From JASHPR01 sp963833885 (GTDB lineage: Bacteria; Actinomycetota; Actinomycetes; Streptosporangiales; Streptosporangiaceae): DNA of 64,000 nucleotides. Within the stretch, counting starts at the first letter, position 1; each line of letters begins with the position of its first letter. This document shows, in pieces, positions 1-8,701 of this stretch. The stretch lies in assembly GCA_963833885.1 (NCBI GenBank), contig CAWHZU010000002.1:193511-257510 (forward strand), written 5' to 3'. Below the pieces are notes generated by a model. That model was not told the origin of the DNA and made no database searches. It worked only from the letters and a program-made list of their open reading frames with translations. The position numbers and the translations under genes are program-made.

Positions 1-683
1 AGGATCTCGCCGCGCGCGTCGACGTTGATCTTCTGAGTGAGATCACCCTGCGCCACCGCGGTCGTTACCTGGGCGATCGACCGGACCTGCGCGGTCAGGT
101 TGCCCGCCATGAAGTTCACCGAATCGGTCAGGTCCCGCCACGTCCCGCCGACACCGGGAACCCGCGCCTGCCCGCCAAGCCGGCCATCGGTGCCCACCTC
201 GCGGGCCACCCGCGTCACCTCGTCCGCGAACGCCGACAGCTCGTCCACCATCGTGTTCAGCGTGTTCTTCAGCTCGAGCATCTCGCCCTTGACGTCGACG
301 GTGATCTTCTGGCCGAGGTCGCCCTTGGCCACGGCCGTCGCGACCCGGGCGACGTCGCGCACCTGGCCGGTCAGATTGCCCGCCATCGAGTTCACCGAGT
401 CGGTGAGGTCCTTCCAGCTTCCGGCCAGCGCGGGCACCTCTGCCTGGCCGCCGAGCCTGCCCTCGCTGCCCACCTCCCTGGCAACCCGGGTCACCTCGGA
501 GGTGACGAGCGAAAGCTGCTCGTTCATGCCGTTGAACACGGCCGCGATCTCGTCCATGAGCGGGTCATCCGCGGCGGGCAGACGGGTGCTGAAGTCGCCA
601 CTGCGCACCGCGGTCAGCCCGGTCAGCAGACGCTGCAGCCGGTTGTCCGCGGGCTGTCCCGCCCGTTCGGTGATTGTCGTCAT
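1..683 (-). CDS. HAMP-repeat sensor protein, N-terminal part (runs off the window)
   Basis: The reverse strand from the ATG at 683 encodes at least 227 residues and is still open at base 1. After about 45 residues it settles into repeated HAMP-type units of roughly 90 residues, with recurring phrases such as VTRVAREVGSEGRLGGQA, WKDLTDSVNSMAGNLT and TAVAKGDLGQKI. This arrangement is known from large actinobacterial hybrid histidine kinases with many HAMP repeats followed by GAF, kinase and receiver domains. Those later domains would lie outside the window, so kinase activity is inferred. No transmembrane segment is visible before the HAMP units, which suggests a cytoplasmic sensor. It is divergent from the SpoIIE phosphatase gene. 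Confidence 0.85.
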   Translation of the reverse strand, partial: MTTITERAGQPADNRLQRLLTGLTAVRSGDFSTRLPAADDPLMDEIAAVFNGMNEQLSLVTSEVTRVAREVGSEGRLGGQAEVPALAGSWKDLTDSVNSMAGNLTGQVRDVARVATAVAKGDLGQKITVDVKGEMLELKNTLNTMVDELSAFADEVTRVAREVGTDGRLGGQARVPGVGGTWRDLTDSVNFMAGNLTAQVRSIAQVTTAVAQGDLTQKINVDARGEI

Positions 684-867
684 CGGGACTCCTTAGCTAC
701 CCAGGGCAACTTCGTCACGGCAGGGTGAGTGCGCCCCAGCGGCCAGCACATGCGACAGACCGATCCTGTCACTCCCCGTGTAGGCGGAGAATAGTCAGCA
801 GATTGCAAAACGCGCGGTAGCGTGCGAGTACGCGCGGTTGCGGGTGCCCGCGGGAAGGCAGGAAGGC

Positions 868-3156
868 GTGGCAGAACCGAGCGGTCCCGAGATCGCCCGG
901 CTGCGGGCGCTGGTCGCCCGGCAGCGGCGCGAGCTCGACGCGGCTCGCTCGGGAGCCGCAGCCCGCTCGGTCATCGACGTGGCCACCGGCATGCTGATGG
1001 AACAGCTGCACTGCTCGCCCGCGCAGGCACGGCGCCAGCTGGACAGCCTGGCCGCGGAATCCGGCGAAACCGTCGCGGACCTGGCCGCGCAGATCGCCGG
1101 CCAGCCAACCCCGGACGGGACGGCCGAGGCGCCGGACCCTGCCGCGGGCAGGCTCAGCCTCGCCTGGGCGGCTGCCGATGCGGCGCCCGACGGCGACGCC
1201 GTGGCCGCCGCCCTGCTCGATGAGGTGCTGGCCCCGGCCGGGGCGGCCGCGGTCGCACTCTGGCTAATCGAGCCGGACGGCGGCCTCGAGCTCGCCGGGC
1301 AGGCGGGGTTCGGGGAACGTGAGGCAGGCCGCTGGCACCGGATACATCCGGACATGCCGTCCCTGCCCCAGGATGTGGCGCGCAGCGGGGTGGAGGCCTG
1401 GTGGCCTGCGGGCCCGCCGCCTGGCAATGACCGGCCGCTGATGGGCCGCTGGCCCGGCGGGGCCCGGGTCGGGCTGCCCCTGCACGACTCGGGGGCGTTG
1501 ACCGGCGTCATGGTGATCTGCTGGCCGGAGCCGCTCGCCGATTTCCCCGCTCAGCTGCGCCGCCAGCTCATCTCCCTCGCCGATCTCGCCACCCATGCAC
1601 TCGCTACCCAGCTTCCCGACGTGGACCGGGCGGCCAGGCACCGGGCGTCCTGGATCTTTGGCCTGATGGATGGCCTGCTCGACGGGTTCGTGTTCGCGCA
1701 CGCGGTCCGGGACGACTCCGGCGAGGTCACCGATTTCCGCGTCGAGCACGTCAGCGCCAGGCTCCGCGACCCGGCCGGCCGCGGGCCCGGCGAGCTGGCA
1801 GGCCGGCAGATACTCGAGCTTTATCCGGAGGCGGCACTCGCCGGGGGCCTGTTCGATGGCTGCGTCCAGGCGCTGATGACGGGCGAGCCGCAGTACGTGT
1901 CCGGCGAGCTCGCGGCCGCCCAGGCCGGCAATACCGCCGCGATGCCCACCCCGGCCATCCGGATCGCCCGGCTCTACGACGGCGTAGCGATCGCCTGGCG
2001 GCCAGCGGACGACACCGACCGCCTCACCACCCTGCTGCAGCATGCTCAGCGGCTGGGCCGGATCGGCACCTGGGAGGAGAACGTGCGGACCGGCGAGGTG
2101 CACTGGACCGAGCCAACGTTCGCGCTGTTCGGCCAGCCGCACGGCGCTCCGGTCCCGATCGCGGATCTGCACTCCCGGGTCCCGGCCGACGACGTCCCCG
2201 TGGTGCAGGGCTTCCGCGACACGCTGCTCGTCGAGCGCAGGGAAAGCGCCGCCGCGTTCCGGGTCATCCGGCCCGACGACGGCAGTGTGCGCCAGATCCG
2301 CGCCTACGCCGAGCCCATCATCGATCCGGCCGGTGCGGTGGTCGCCGTCAGGGGCGCTTACCAGGATCTCTCGGCTGACTACCACACTCAGGTGGCGTTC
2401 GCCGCCGCGCGCGAACAGCTGGCAGATACCGAGGAATGGGCTGCCGAGGAGCATCGCCTTGCCATGCACCTGCAGCAGGCCATCACCCCCCGGTCCGCGG
2501 AGCCGGTGGCGGCGGCCGGGCTGGAGGTCGCCTCGCGGTACCGGCCGTCCGGGCCGGGGAGCCTGGTCAGCGGCGACTGGTACGACACGGTGCTGATGCC
2601 GAGCAAGGAAGTGCTCGTGGTGGTGGGGGACATCGCGGGTCACGGCCTCGACGCGGTGACCGGAATGGTGACCGTCCGTAACGGCCTGCGGGGGCTCTCG
2701 ATCACCGGAGCGGGGCCGGGCACGCTGCTCGGCTGGCTGAACAGCGCCGCGTGCCACTTCACCGACGGCATCATCGGCACGGCCGTCTGCGGGTTCTACA
2801 ACCCGACCGACCGCACGCTCCGCTGGGCGCGAGCCGGGCACCTGCCACCCATCCTGGTCCGCGATGGCCAGGCGTGCACGCTGTCGCCACCGCACGGCCT
2901 GCTGCTCGGCGCCGATCCGGATGCCAAGTACGCGGAGACAACTACGCCGCTGCAGATCGGCGACATCCTGCTGCTCTTCACCGACGGCCTCATCGAGCGC
3001 CGGGACAAGACCATCGACGATGCCCTGGGCGCGCTGATGCAGATCGCCAGCCGGGCGGCCCCGGGCGACATCGGCTCCTTCGCGGACCGCATAGTGGCCG
3101 AGGCCTCGTCCAACACCGACGACGATGCGTGTCTCGTTGCGATCCGGGTCGGCTGA
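868..3156 (+). CDS. ANTAR-GAF-PAS-PP2C (SpoIIE-type) serine phosphatase
   Basis: Likely a signal-controlled phosphatase that dephosphorylates a STAS anti-sigma antagonist. Domain order: a short helical start; an ANTAR-like stretch (VIDVATGMLMEQLHCSPAQA, about residues 25-75); a GAF-like domain (about 95-240); two PAS-like regions (about 265-380 and 390-500, the second containing RIGTWEENVRTGEVHWTE); and a C-terminal SpoIIE/PP2C domain from about 545 with SGDWYD, GDIAGHG and LLLFTDGLIERR, which carry the metal-binding aspartates. The open frame reaches a TTG at 838, but GTG 868 has a GGGAAGG about 10 bases upstream and seems the better start. ANTAR domains normally bind RNA at the C-terminus of response regulators, so an N-terminal one is unusual. 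Substrate candidates are the STAS protein next door and the MEDS-HATPase partner. Confidence 0.88.
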   Translation: MAEPSGPEIARLRALVARQRRELDAARSGAAARSVIDVATGMLMEQLHCSPAQARRQLDSLAAESGETVADLAAQIAGQPTPDGTAEAPDPAAGRLSLAWAAADAAPDGDAVAAALLDEVLAPAGAAAVALWLIEPDGGLELAGQAGFGEREAGRWHRIHPDMPSLPQDVARSGVEAWWPAGPPPGNDRPLMGRWPGGARVGLPLHDSGALTGVMVICWPEPLADFPAQLRRQLISLADLATHALATQLPDVDRAARHRASWIFGLMDGLLDGFVFAHAVRDDSGEVTDFRVEHVSARLRDPAGRGPGELAGRQILELYPEAALAGGLFDGCVQALMTGEPQYVSGELAAAQAGNTAAMPTPAIRIARLYDGVAIAWRPADDTDRLTTLLQHAQRLGRIGTWEENVRTGEVHWTEPTFALFGQPHGAPVPIADLHSRVPADDVPVVQGFRDTLLVERRESAAAFRVIRPDDGSVRQIRAYAEPIIDPAGAVVAVRGAYQDLSADYHTQVAFAAAREQLADTEEWAAEEHRLAMHLQQAITPRSAEPVAAAGLEVASRYRPSGPGSLVSGDWYDTVLMPSKEVLVVVGDIAGHGLDAVTGMVTVRNGLRGLSITGAGPGTLLGWLNSAACHFTDGIIGTAVCGFYNPTDRTLRWARAGHLPPILVRDGQACTLSPPHGLLLGADPDAKYAETTTPLQIGDILLLFTDGLIERRDKTIDDALGALMQIASRAAPGDIGSFADRIVAEASSNTDDDACLVAIRVG

Positions 3157-3169
3157 CGCGGGCGTGTGC

Positions 3170-3523
3170 TCAGCGGGGGGCCGTCAGTCCGGCCGCGATC
3201 GCGTCGTCAACGGTGTCGTACATCGGCAGGCGCTCAGCCAGGCCGGTGATCCAGAGGGTCTTCGTGTGCCGGTACCGCGCGCCGGCCAGCGCCAGCACCC
3301 CGCCGGCCGCCTGCAGCCGCTTCCAGTGGCCGACGATCACCGCCAGCGAGCTGGTGTCCATGAAGTCCACTTCCGCCAGGTCCAGGATGATGCAGCGCTG
3401 CTTGCGGCGGACGCTGGTCAGGTGCTCGTCGAGCTGGCGGCTGGTCACGATGTCGAGCTCACCGCCGACCGTGACGATCACGCAGTCGTCGCGGTGCTCG
3501 GACGAGAGCCGGAGTTCCGTCAC
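3170..3523 (-). CDS. STAS-domain anti-sigma factor antagonist
   Basis: A single STAS domain of about 117 residues, the usual size for RsbV/SpoIIAA-type antagonists. The hallmark region is LDLAEVDFMDTSSLAVIVG, in which one of the DTSS serines would be phosphorylated by an RsbW-type kinase and dephosphorylated by a SpoIIE phosphatase. The frame can start at GTG 3529, but that codon lies directly on the ribosome site. GTG 3523 sits 5 bases after GGAGG and is preferred. It is convergent with the phosphatase gene (13-base gap), and the MEDS-HATPase gene follows in the opposite orientation. The three together look like a partner-switching module. Confidence 0.9.
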   Translation of the reverse strand: MTELRLSSEHRDDCVIVTVGGELDIVTSRQLDEHLTSVRRKQRCIILDLAEVDFMDTSSLAVIVGHWKRLQAAGGVLALAGARYRHTKTLWITGLAERLPMYDTVDDAIAAGLTAPR

Positions 3524-3650
3524 GTGCACCTCCGAATCGGCAGCCAGCTCAGGGACTCCCTTCCGTCCTCATCGTATGCTGGGCGGGCCCGCCCGGCCGC
3601 ATACACAATGCATACGCATAGGTGCGGTATGAGGGGGAAGCTAACGCCCA

Positions 3651-4634
3651 ATGGACCGCCACTCGGTACGGGCACGGGCAGGAGGGTCGGCATGCGCGGT
3701 GGCTGACACTCGCGACGACAGCCTGCGTCATGTCGCGTTCTTCTACCGCGACCAGGCCGAACGCCGCGCGCAGATCCTCGGTCTGGTGCGGGCCAGCCTC
3801 GCGCGGGGCGAGCCGACGTTCGTCGCGCTGCCCGGGGACGAGACTCCCCTGCTTGCCGGGCAACTGGGCGGGGAGCCGGGGGAACTGCTGTACGCCGACA
3901 TCGGCGATGTAGGCCGTAACCCGGCCCGGCTCATCCCGGAGGTGCGGGCCTTTATCGACAAGCACGCCAACCAGCGTGTTCTTATCGTCGGCGAGGCGTG
4001 CTGGCCGGGGCGGTCACCGGCCGAACTCCGCGAAGCCACCCGGCACGAGGCGCTCATGAACCTGGCTTTCGCCGGGTCGGCGGCCACGATCACGTGCGCC
4101 TATGACGCCACGCGCCTGCCCCCGTCCGCCATCACGGACGCCACCTGGACGCATCCGGAGTATCTCGCGAGTGGCCAGCCGGTCACCGCGCCGAGCCACA
4201 GGCCGGCGTGGGGAGTCCCGTCAGACTGCGACCGGCCGCTGCCGCCACCGCCCGTCGGCGCCGAGAGCCTGGCCTACGACACCGACCTGGCGCCGGTTCG
4301 GCGCCTGGTGGAACGTCACGCTCGCGGCGCCTCGCTCGGCGCGGACCGGGTCGCCGACCTGGTTCTCGCGGCCAGCGAGGTCGCCGCGAACACCCTCGAT
4401 CACACCAAGTCGGGCGGCACGTTCCAGGTATGGCTCGACGGGAACGAAATTCTCTGTCAGGTGCACGACCAGGGATGGATCACTGATCCGCTCGCCGGCC
4501 GGGTCAGGCGTGGCCCGGATGGCCGCGGCCATGGCCTTTACCTAGTGAACCAGGTGTGCGACCTAGTCGAGATCAGGACCGGATCGACCGGGACCACGAT
4601 CCGCATGCACATGCGCCTACCGCGCTTTCCCTAG
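3651..4634 (+). CDS. MEDS-domain protein with C-terminal RsbW-like HATPase
   Basis: The first half has a MEDS (DcmR-like sensory) pattern: HVAFFYRD, FVALPGDETP, VLIVGEACWPGRSPAELREA. The second half is an HATPase_c_2 domain with an N-box (LAASEVAANTLDHTKSGG) and a G-box (GRGHGLYLVNQVCD) followed by GTTIRM. This MEDS plus anti-sigma-kinase fusion is common in actinobacteria. It should bind ATP and sequester or phosphorylate a sigma or STAS partner. ATG 3651 has GGGGAAG upstream; GTG 3699, beginning just before the conserved part, is an alternative. The neighbouring STAS and SpoIIE genes are the obvious partners, and no cognate sigma gene is adjacent. Confidence 0.88.
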   Translation: MDRHSVRARAGGSACAVADTRDDSLRHVAFFYRDQAERRAQILGLVRASLARGEPTFVALPGDETPLLAGQLGGEPGELLYADIGDVGRNPARLIPEVRAFIDKHANQRVLIVGEACWPGRSPAELREATRHEALMNLAFAGSAATITCAYDATRLPPSAITDATWTHPEYLASGQPVTAPSHRPAWGVPSDCDRPLPPPPVGAESLAYDTDLAPVRRLVERHARGASLGADRVADLVLAASEVAANTLDHTKSGGTFQVWLDGNEILCQVHDQGWITDPLAGRVRRGPDGRGHGLYLVNQVCDLVEIRTGSTGTTIRMHMRLPRFP

Positions 4635-4705
4635 CCATACGGAAGGCTTTTGTTTAACTTCCGGCAGGCGGGCAGTAGAAGGCTTTGCAAAGAAAGGAGC
4701 CTGCC

Positions 4706-4879
4706 GTGGCCCTCATTCTTGTGGTCCTGCTGCTGGCGATCCTGCTCGGCGTGGGCGGGTTCGCGATCCACCTGCTGTGGATCCTTGCCCTCGTCGTCCT
4801 GGTGATCTGGGTGCTTGGATTCCTGTTCCGTGCCGCCGAAGGAGGCGGCCGCAGCCGCGGACGCTGGTATCGCTGGTAG
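4706..4879 (+). CDS. small hydrophobic membrane protein
   Basis: A 57-residue protein, almost all of which is two hydrophobic segments (residues about 3-20 and 23-43), followed by a basic glycine-arginine tail (GGGRSRGRWYRW). It resembles the short hydrophobic proteins annotated as lmo0937-like or DUF5670 in actinobacteria, which are often stress-induced. GTG 4706 is chosen because AAAGGAG lies 7 bases upstream. It stands alone after the signalling module and is closed by a strong hairpin. The function is unknown. Confidence 0.7.
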   Translation: MALILVVLLLAILLGVGGFAIHLLWILALVVLVIWVLGFLFRAAEGGGRSRGRWYRW

Positions 4880-4897
4880 CTGTTATCGCTGGTAGCT

Positions 4898-4941
4898 GTC
4901 GGGCCCGGGCGCGGACCCCCCACCCCGCGCCCGGGCCCGAC
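4898..4941. terminator. strong GC hairpin after the small membrane protein
   Basis: A perfect 17-base inverted repeat (4898-4914 against 4925-4941, half-site GTCGGGCCCGGGCGCGG) with a 10-base loop and no T run. It begins 18 bases after the stop codon. The 200 bases that follow up to the glycosyltransferase gene contain no gene that I can support, apart from short direct repeats such as GGTTTAAGC. Confidence 0.75.
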
Positions 4942-5153
4942 TCCGTGGTTTAAGCAGCCGCCTGGTTTAAGCTGCCGCGGCCCAGGGAAGAGATAACAGC
5001 ACGGAAGTGCTTACGACGCAGGCACGCCCGCCACGCCGTCATGGCGTGACTGGGGCGTGCCTTTTTGCGTTCGCCGTAGCTCTCCGGTTCCCGGAGCACG
5101 GCCGGCCCTCCCAGCCGCGCCGTGGCCCCCGGACATGAACCAGGAGACCCGTG

Positions 5154-6446
5154 ATGAGGATTGCGCTCGTAGCACCCAGCAGTGACCCGCTCGCCACGCA
5201 CCTAGACCCCCGCTCCGCAGCCGAAGCAACCCGGGTGATCTCGCTGGCGCGGTCGCTGGCCGCCGTCGGCCACCGCATCACCGTCTACGCCCGCAAGGAC
5301 TCTGACGCGCTGCCGGAGAGCGCGATTGCCGCGCCCGGGGTCACCATCGAGCACGTGCCCGCTGGCCCGGCCGCGCCGGTGAAGCCGGATGCCCTCACGG
5401 CGCACCTGCCGGAGTTTGGCAACTATCTCGCCCAGCGCTGGCGCCGGAACCGTCCCGACGTCGTCCACGCCTTCTCCTGGACGATGGGCCTGGCCGCCCT
5501 GGCCGGAGCACGGGGCCTGTCCATCCCTGTGGTGCAGACCTTCGGCTCGCTCGGCGCCGCCGAGCAGCGGCATGGCCTGCAGGAAACCCCGTCTGACGCC
5601 CGGATCCGCCTCGAGGCGTGCATCGCGCGCAGCGCCGATGTGGTCCTGGCCAGTTCCGCCGAGGAACTCGCCGACCTGGCCAGGCTCGGCGTGCCCAGGG
5701 CCAAGATCAAGGTCGTGCCCTGCGGCGTCGACATAGAGCAGTTCTCAGCGGACGGCCCGGCGGCGGAGCGCGGCGCCCGGGTACGCCTGCTCGCGGCCGA
5801 GCCGCTGACCGAGCCGGAAAGCCTGGCCATCGCCGTGCACGCGCTCGCCGACCTCCCGGACGCCGAGCTCGTCATCACCGGCGGCCCGGAGAAGGCGGGT
5901 CTGGCCAAGAACAAGGCACGCCAGGACCTGATGCGGATGGCAAAGACGCTGGGGGTCGGCAACAGGCTGGTGTTCACCGGGCAGATTACGCCGGATGACC
6001 TGCCCGCGCTGCTGCGCTCCGCCGATGTACTGGTGAGCACCGCGCCCTACGAGCCGGTCGGCTTGACGATGCTTCAGGCAATGGCATGCGGTACCCCCGT
6101 CGTCGCCCCGGTGACCGGCGCCGCGCAAGACGCTATCGTCGACGCGACCACCGGCCTGCTCCTGCCGCCAGGGGTACCCCATCCGGCACGGCTAGCGTCG
6201 GTGCTGCGGCGGCTGCTGGCAAACTCGCTGCGGCTCGAGGCCTACGGGATCGGCGCTGCTGACCGGGCCAAGTCCCGTTACTCGTGGGAGCGCATCGTCC
6301 GGGAGACCCTGACCGCCTACGCGGGTTGCGTGCGCCGCCCGCCGACCGCGGTCAAGCCCAAGATCGCCGAGCCGCTCCAGGCTCCGGCCGACCAGGCCCG
6401 CGACGAGGCCAGCGAGGCCGACCGGGCCCGCAAGATCCACGCCTAG
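5154..6446 (+). CDS. glycosyltransferase family 4
   Basis: A 430-residue GT-B fold enzyme that should transfer a sugar from a nucleotide donor. The N-terminal acceptor half opens with MRIALVAPSSDP and contains the glycine-containing loop region. The C-terminal donor half has VVPCGVDIEQFS, LVFTGQITPDDLPALL and YEPVGLTMLQAMACGTPVV. The usual E-x7-E donor motif is E300...Q308, so the second glutamate is replaced by glutamine. ATG 5154 is preferred over GTG 5151 because AGGAG is 7 bases upstream. It is monocistronic and convergent with the antiporter operon. MshA- or PimB-like enzymes are relatives, but the acceptor cannot be named. Confidence 0.85.
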   Translation: MRIALVAPSSDPLATHLDPRSAAEATRVISLARSLAAVGHRITVYARKDSDALPESAIAAPGVTIEHVPAGPAAPVKPDALTAHLPEFGNYLAQRWRRNRPDVVHAFSWTMGLAALAGARGLSIPVVQTFGSLGAAEQRHGLQETPSDARIRLEACIARSADVVLASSAEELADLARLGVPRAKIKVVPCGVDIEQFSADGPAAERGARVRLLAAEPLTEPESLAIAVHALADLPDAELVITGGPEKAGLAKNKARQDLMRMAKTLGVGNRLVFTGQITPDDLPALLRSADVLVSTAPYEPVGLTMLQAMACGTPVVAPVTGAAQDAIVDATTGLLLPPGVPHPARLASVLRRLLANSLRLEAYGIGAADRAKSRYSWERIVRETLTAYAGCVRRPPTAVKPKIAEPLQAPADQARDEASEADRARKIHA

Positions 6447-6470
6447 CTGCGGCCGGCTTCTGACGCGGGG

Positions 6471-6504
6471 CCAGGGCGCTAGCGGACACCCGCTAGCGCC
6501 CTGG
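6471..6504. terminator. bidirectional terminator hairpin
   Basis: A perfect 15-base stem (6471-6485 with 6490-6504, half-site CCAGGGCGCTAGCGG) and a 4-base loop. It lies between the convergent stop codons of the glycosyltransferase and the last antiporter gene, so it can serve both. Confidence 0.8.
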
Positions 6505-6506
6505 CG

Positions 6507-8342
6507 CTACCGGATGGCCAGCGCCAGTGCGCCGCCCAGGCAGGCAAGGCCGACCACGATCCACGTCACGTAGTCGTTGATCACGCCGCTTTGCAGCCGC
6601 CGCAGCGAGCGCGCCAGCCCTGCGCCCGGCTCGAATCCCCGGCGCAGCACGGGCAGCCGCCGCCAGTACAGCGCGAAGAAGGCGAGGGCCAGGCCGCCCA
6701 GGGCCGAGCCCGCGCCGGTCGCCACCGCGGTCACGGTCACCCCGGCGGGCTCGGCGGGCGCGATCGCGGTCGGGTGCGCGACGCGGGCGCCGGACAGCAC
6801 GGTGGCGTTGTAGGCGGCCTGGTCCTCGAACCGCACGGCCGCGCCCTCGACCCCCGCACCGATGTGCGGCGCGAACACCACGCCGATCGCGGCCACCACA
6901 AGGACAGCGGCAGGGATGATCATGGTGAGCGGGGTTCTGGTCTTGCCTTGCGCGGTCTCGCTGGTCTCCTCGGAGGACTCCCGTGCCATCTCCGGATCCT
7001 CGCTTGGCGGATCGCCCAGCCCGTAGAAGACACCCCCGGCCACCCGCAGCACGGCACCACCCACCAGCACGGAGCAGAGCACGAAGATCACGATGATCCA
7101 GCCGAGGCCGCGCGTTGCGGCGCTGTCCTCGACCCACCCCTTGCCGAGGAACGTGGCGAACGGCGGCAGGTCGGCCAGGCCGAGCGCGGCCAGGGTGAAC
7201 ACCACCCCGGTGACCCGCAGGCGACGGCCCCGGCCGTGCAGCGCCGTCTCGTTGACCGAGCCGAGGCGGTGCAGCACGATCCCGACGCACAGGAACAGGG
7301 CCGCCTTCAGCAGTGCGTGGCCGGCCACGTACACGGCCGCTCCGGCCAGCCCGAGCGGGGTGAGCAGCGCGATGCCGGCCAGGAACATGCCCGCGTGGCT
7401 GATCGTGGAGAAGGCCAGCAGCCGCTTGATGTGACGCTCGCGGAAACAGAACAGCGCCCCCACCACGGCGGTGAGCAGCCCCAGGGCCAGGAACGCGGCG
7501 GTGATCACGGACCGGTGCCCCAAGGCCTGGCCGAACATTGACCAGTACACCCGCGCTATGCCATAGAGCCCGAGTTCCACCATGACGCCGGAGAACAGCA
7601 CGCACACCGGCGTCGGCGCCACCGCGTGGGCGTCGGGGAGCCAGAAGTGGAACGGCACGATCGCGCCCTTGATCAGCAGGCCGGCGATGATCAGCACGAA
7701 CGCCACCACCACGAGGCCGTCCGGCCGGTGCCGCGCGATGTCGTGGCCGATCTGGGCCATGTTCAGCGCGCCGGTGCGGCCGTAGATCAGCGCGATGCCG
7801 GACAGCGACAGGTAGGCGCCCACGCTGTTGGTGATCGCGAAGTTCAGCGCGCCCTGCAGCGGCCCGCGTTCCTCGGGCCGGTAGGCGGTCAGCGCGTAGG
7901 CCGACACGCCCATCAGCTCGAACCACACGAACAGGTCGAAGATGTCCCCGGTGAGGCAGAACCCCGCCATGCCGGCCAGGAACGTCAGCATCAGCGCGTG
8001 ATAGTACGTCCCCACCTGCTCGAAGTACCGCCAGGAGAACAGCATCGCAGCGGTGACCAGCAGCGCGGCCAGGGCGGCCAGTCCGGTGTTCAGCGGGCCT
8101 GCGGCGAAGTCGATGCCGATCGCGATCCCGTGCGAAGGCCGGAACCCGGCGAACCAGTACACGACGTCGCCGTGCGCGGTCCGGGTGAGCAGCACGACCA
8201 GCATCACCGTTACCGCAGCGGCGGTGCCGATCGCGGCCGCGTCCAGTATCGCCCGGCGGCCGCGCAGCAGCGGGCCCAGCGCCGACACCGCCGCCGCGGC
8301 CAGCAGCGGCACTACGACGGACAGCACGGGCAGCTGATCCAT
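6507..8342 (-). CDS. Na+/H+ antiporter subunit D (NuoM/NuoN-like)
   Basis: A 611-residue polytopic membrane protein of the complex I antiporter-like family. Visible family motifs are FDLFVWFELMGVSAYALTAY, the lysine-bearing LLIKGAIVPFHFWLPDAHA with APTPV, and the histidine/lysine segment RHIKRLLAFSTISHAGM. It should form the proton-translocating channel of the Mrp-like complex. The ATG at 8342 lies 12 bases before the stop of subunit C, within a seven-gene operon. The C-terminal third (after about residue 470) contains an acidic insertion and two more hydrophobic segments, giving a protein longer than a typical MrpD. It is the only large antiporter-type subunit in the operon. Confidence 0.9.
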   Translation of the reverse strand: MDQLPVLSVVVPLLAAAAVSALGPLLRGRRAILDAAAIGTAAAVTVMLVVLLTRTAHGDVVYWFAGFRPSHGIAIGIDFAAGPLNTGLAALAALLVTAAMLFSWRYFEQVGTYYHALMLTFLAGMAGFCLTGDIFDLFVWFELMGVSAYALTAYRPEERGPLQGALNFAITNSVGAYLSLSGIALIYGRTGALNMAQIGHDIARHRPDGLVVVAFVLIIAGLLIKGAIVPFHFWLPDAHAVAPTPVCVLFSGVMVELGLYGIARVYWSMFGQALGHRSVITAAFLALGLLTAVVGALFCFRERHIKRLLAFSTISHAGMFLAGIALLTPLGLAGAAVYVAGHALLKAALFLCVGIVLHRLGSVNETALHGRGRRLRVTGVVFTLAALGLADLPPFATFLGKGWVEDSAATRGLGWIIVIFVLCSVLVGGAVLRVAGGVFYGLGDPPSEDPEMARESSEETSETAQGKTRTPLTMIIPAAVLVVAAIGVVFAPHIGAGVEGAAVRFEDQAAYNATVLSGARVAHPTAIAPAEPAGVTVTAVATGAGSALGGLALAFFALYWRRLPVLRRGFEPGAGLARSLRRLQSGVINDYVTWIVVGLACLGGALALAIR

Positions 8343-8353
8343 GGCGCCCCCGG

Positions 8354-8701
8354 TCAGCCCTTGAACTGGGCAAGCTCGTGCGGGTCCAGCGTGCCGAAGC
8401 GCTTGTGTGCCTGAATCGCGAAGGCCAGCAGCAGTGCGGACACGGCCGCCTCCACCACCACGTCCGTCAGCGCCAGCGCCTGGACCACCGGATCCACCGC
8501 AGGGGTGTGGTTCGGCACGTCGAAGAAGTAGGGCGCGACCGCCCCGGTTTTGTAACCCACGCCGAGCAGCAGCACGTACGTCGACGACTGCACCACGATC
8601 AGGCAGACGATCAGGTGCACCAGGTGGCGGCTGGTGACGATCCCGTACAGGCCGACGGCCAGGATCCAGACCACCACGATGAACGGGAAGATCTGCATCA
8701 C
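8354..8701 (-). CDS. antiporter subunit C (NuoK-like)
   Basis: A 115-residue protein with three hydrophobic segments, matching MrpC/MnhC and NuoK in size and layout. The second segment contains LIVCLIVVQSSTYVLLLGVG and the third has the conserved glutamate region DVVVEAAVSALLLAFAIQ. The GTG at 8701 overlaps the stop of subunit B by 4 bases (GTGA), with an ATG in the next codon as an alternative. It is likely co-translated with its neighbours in the Mrp/Mbh-type complex. Confidence 0.88.
   Translation of the reverse strand: MMQIFPFIVVVWILAVGLYGIVTSRHLVHLIVCLIVVQSSTYVLLLGVGYKTGAVAPYFFDVPNHTPAVDPVVQALALTDVVVEAAVSALLLAFAIQAHKRFGTLDPHELAQFKG

Noticed and set aside
1264..2895. 543-codon minus-strand frame opposite the SpoIIE phosphatase
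   Set aside because: The plus strand has clear GAF, PAS and PP2C motifs; the antisense frame is a GC-rich shadow.
6591..8414. Long plus-strand open frames through the antiporter operon
   Set aside because: They run antisense to well-recognised Mrp subunits, have Arg/Gln/His-rich shadow composition and show no family motif.
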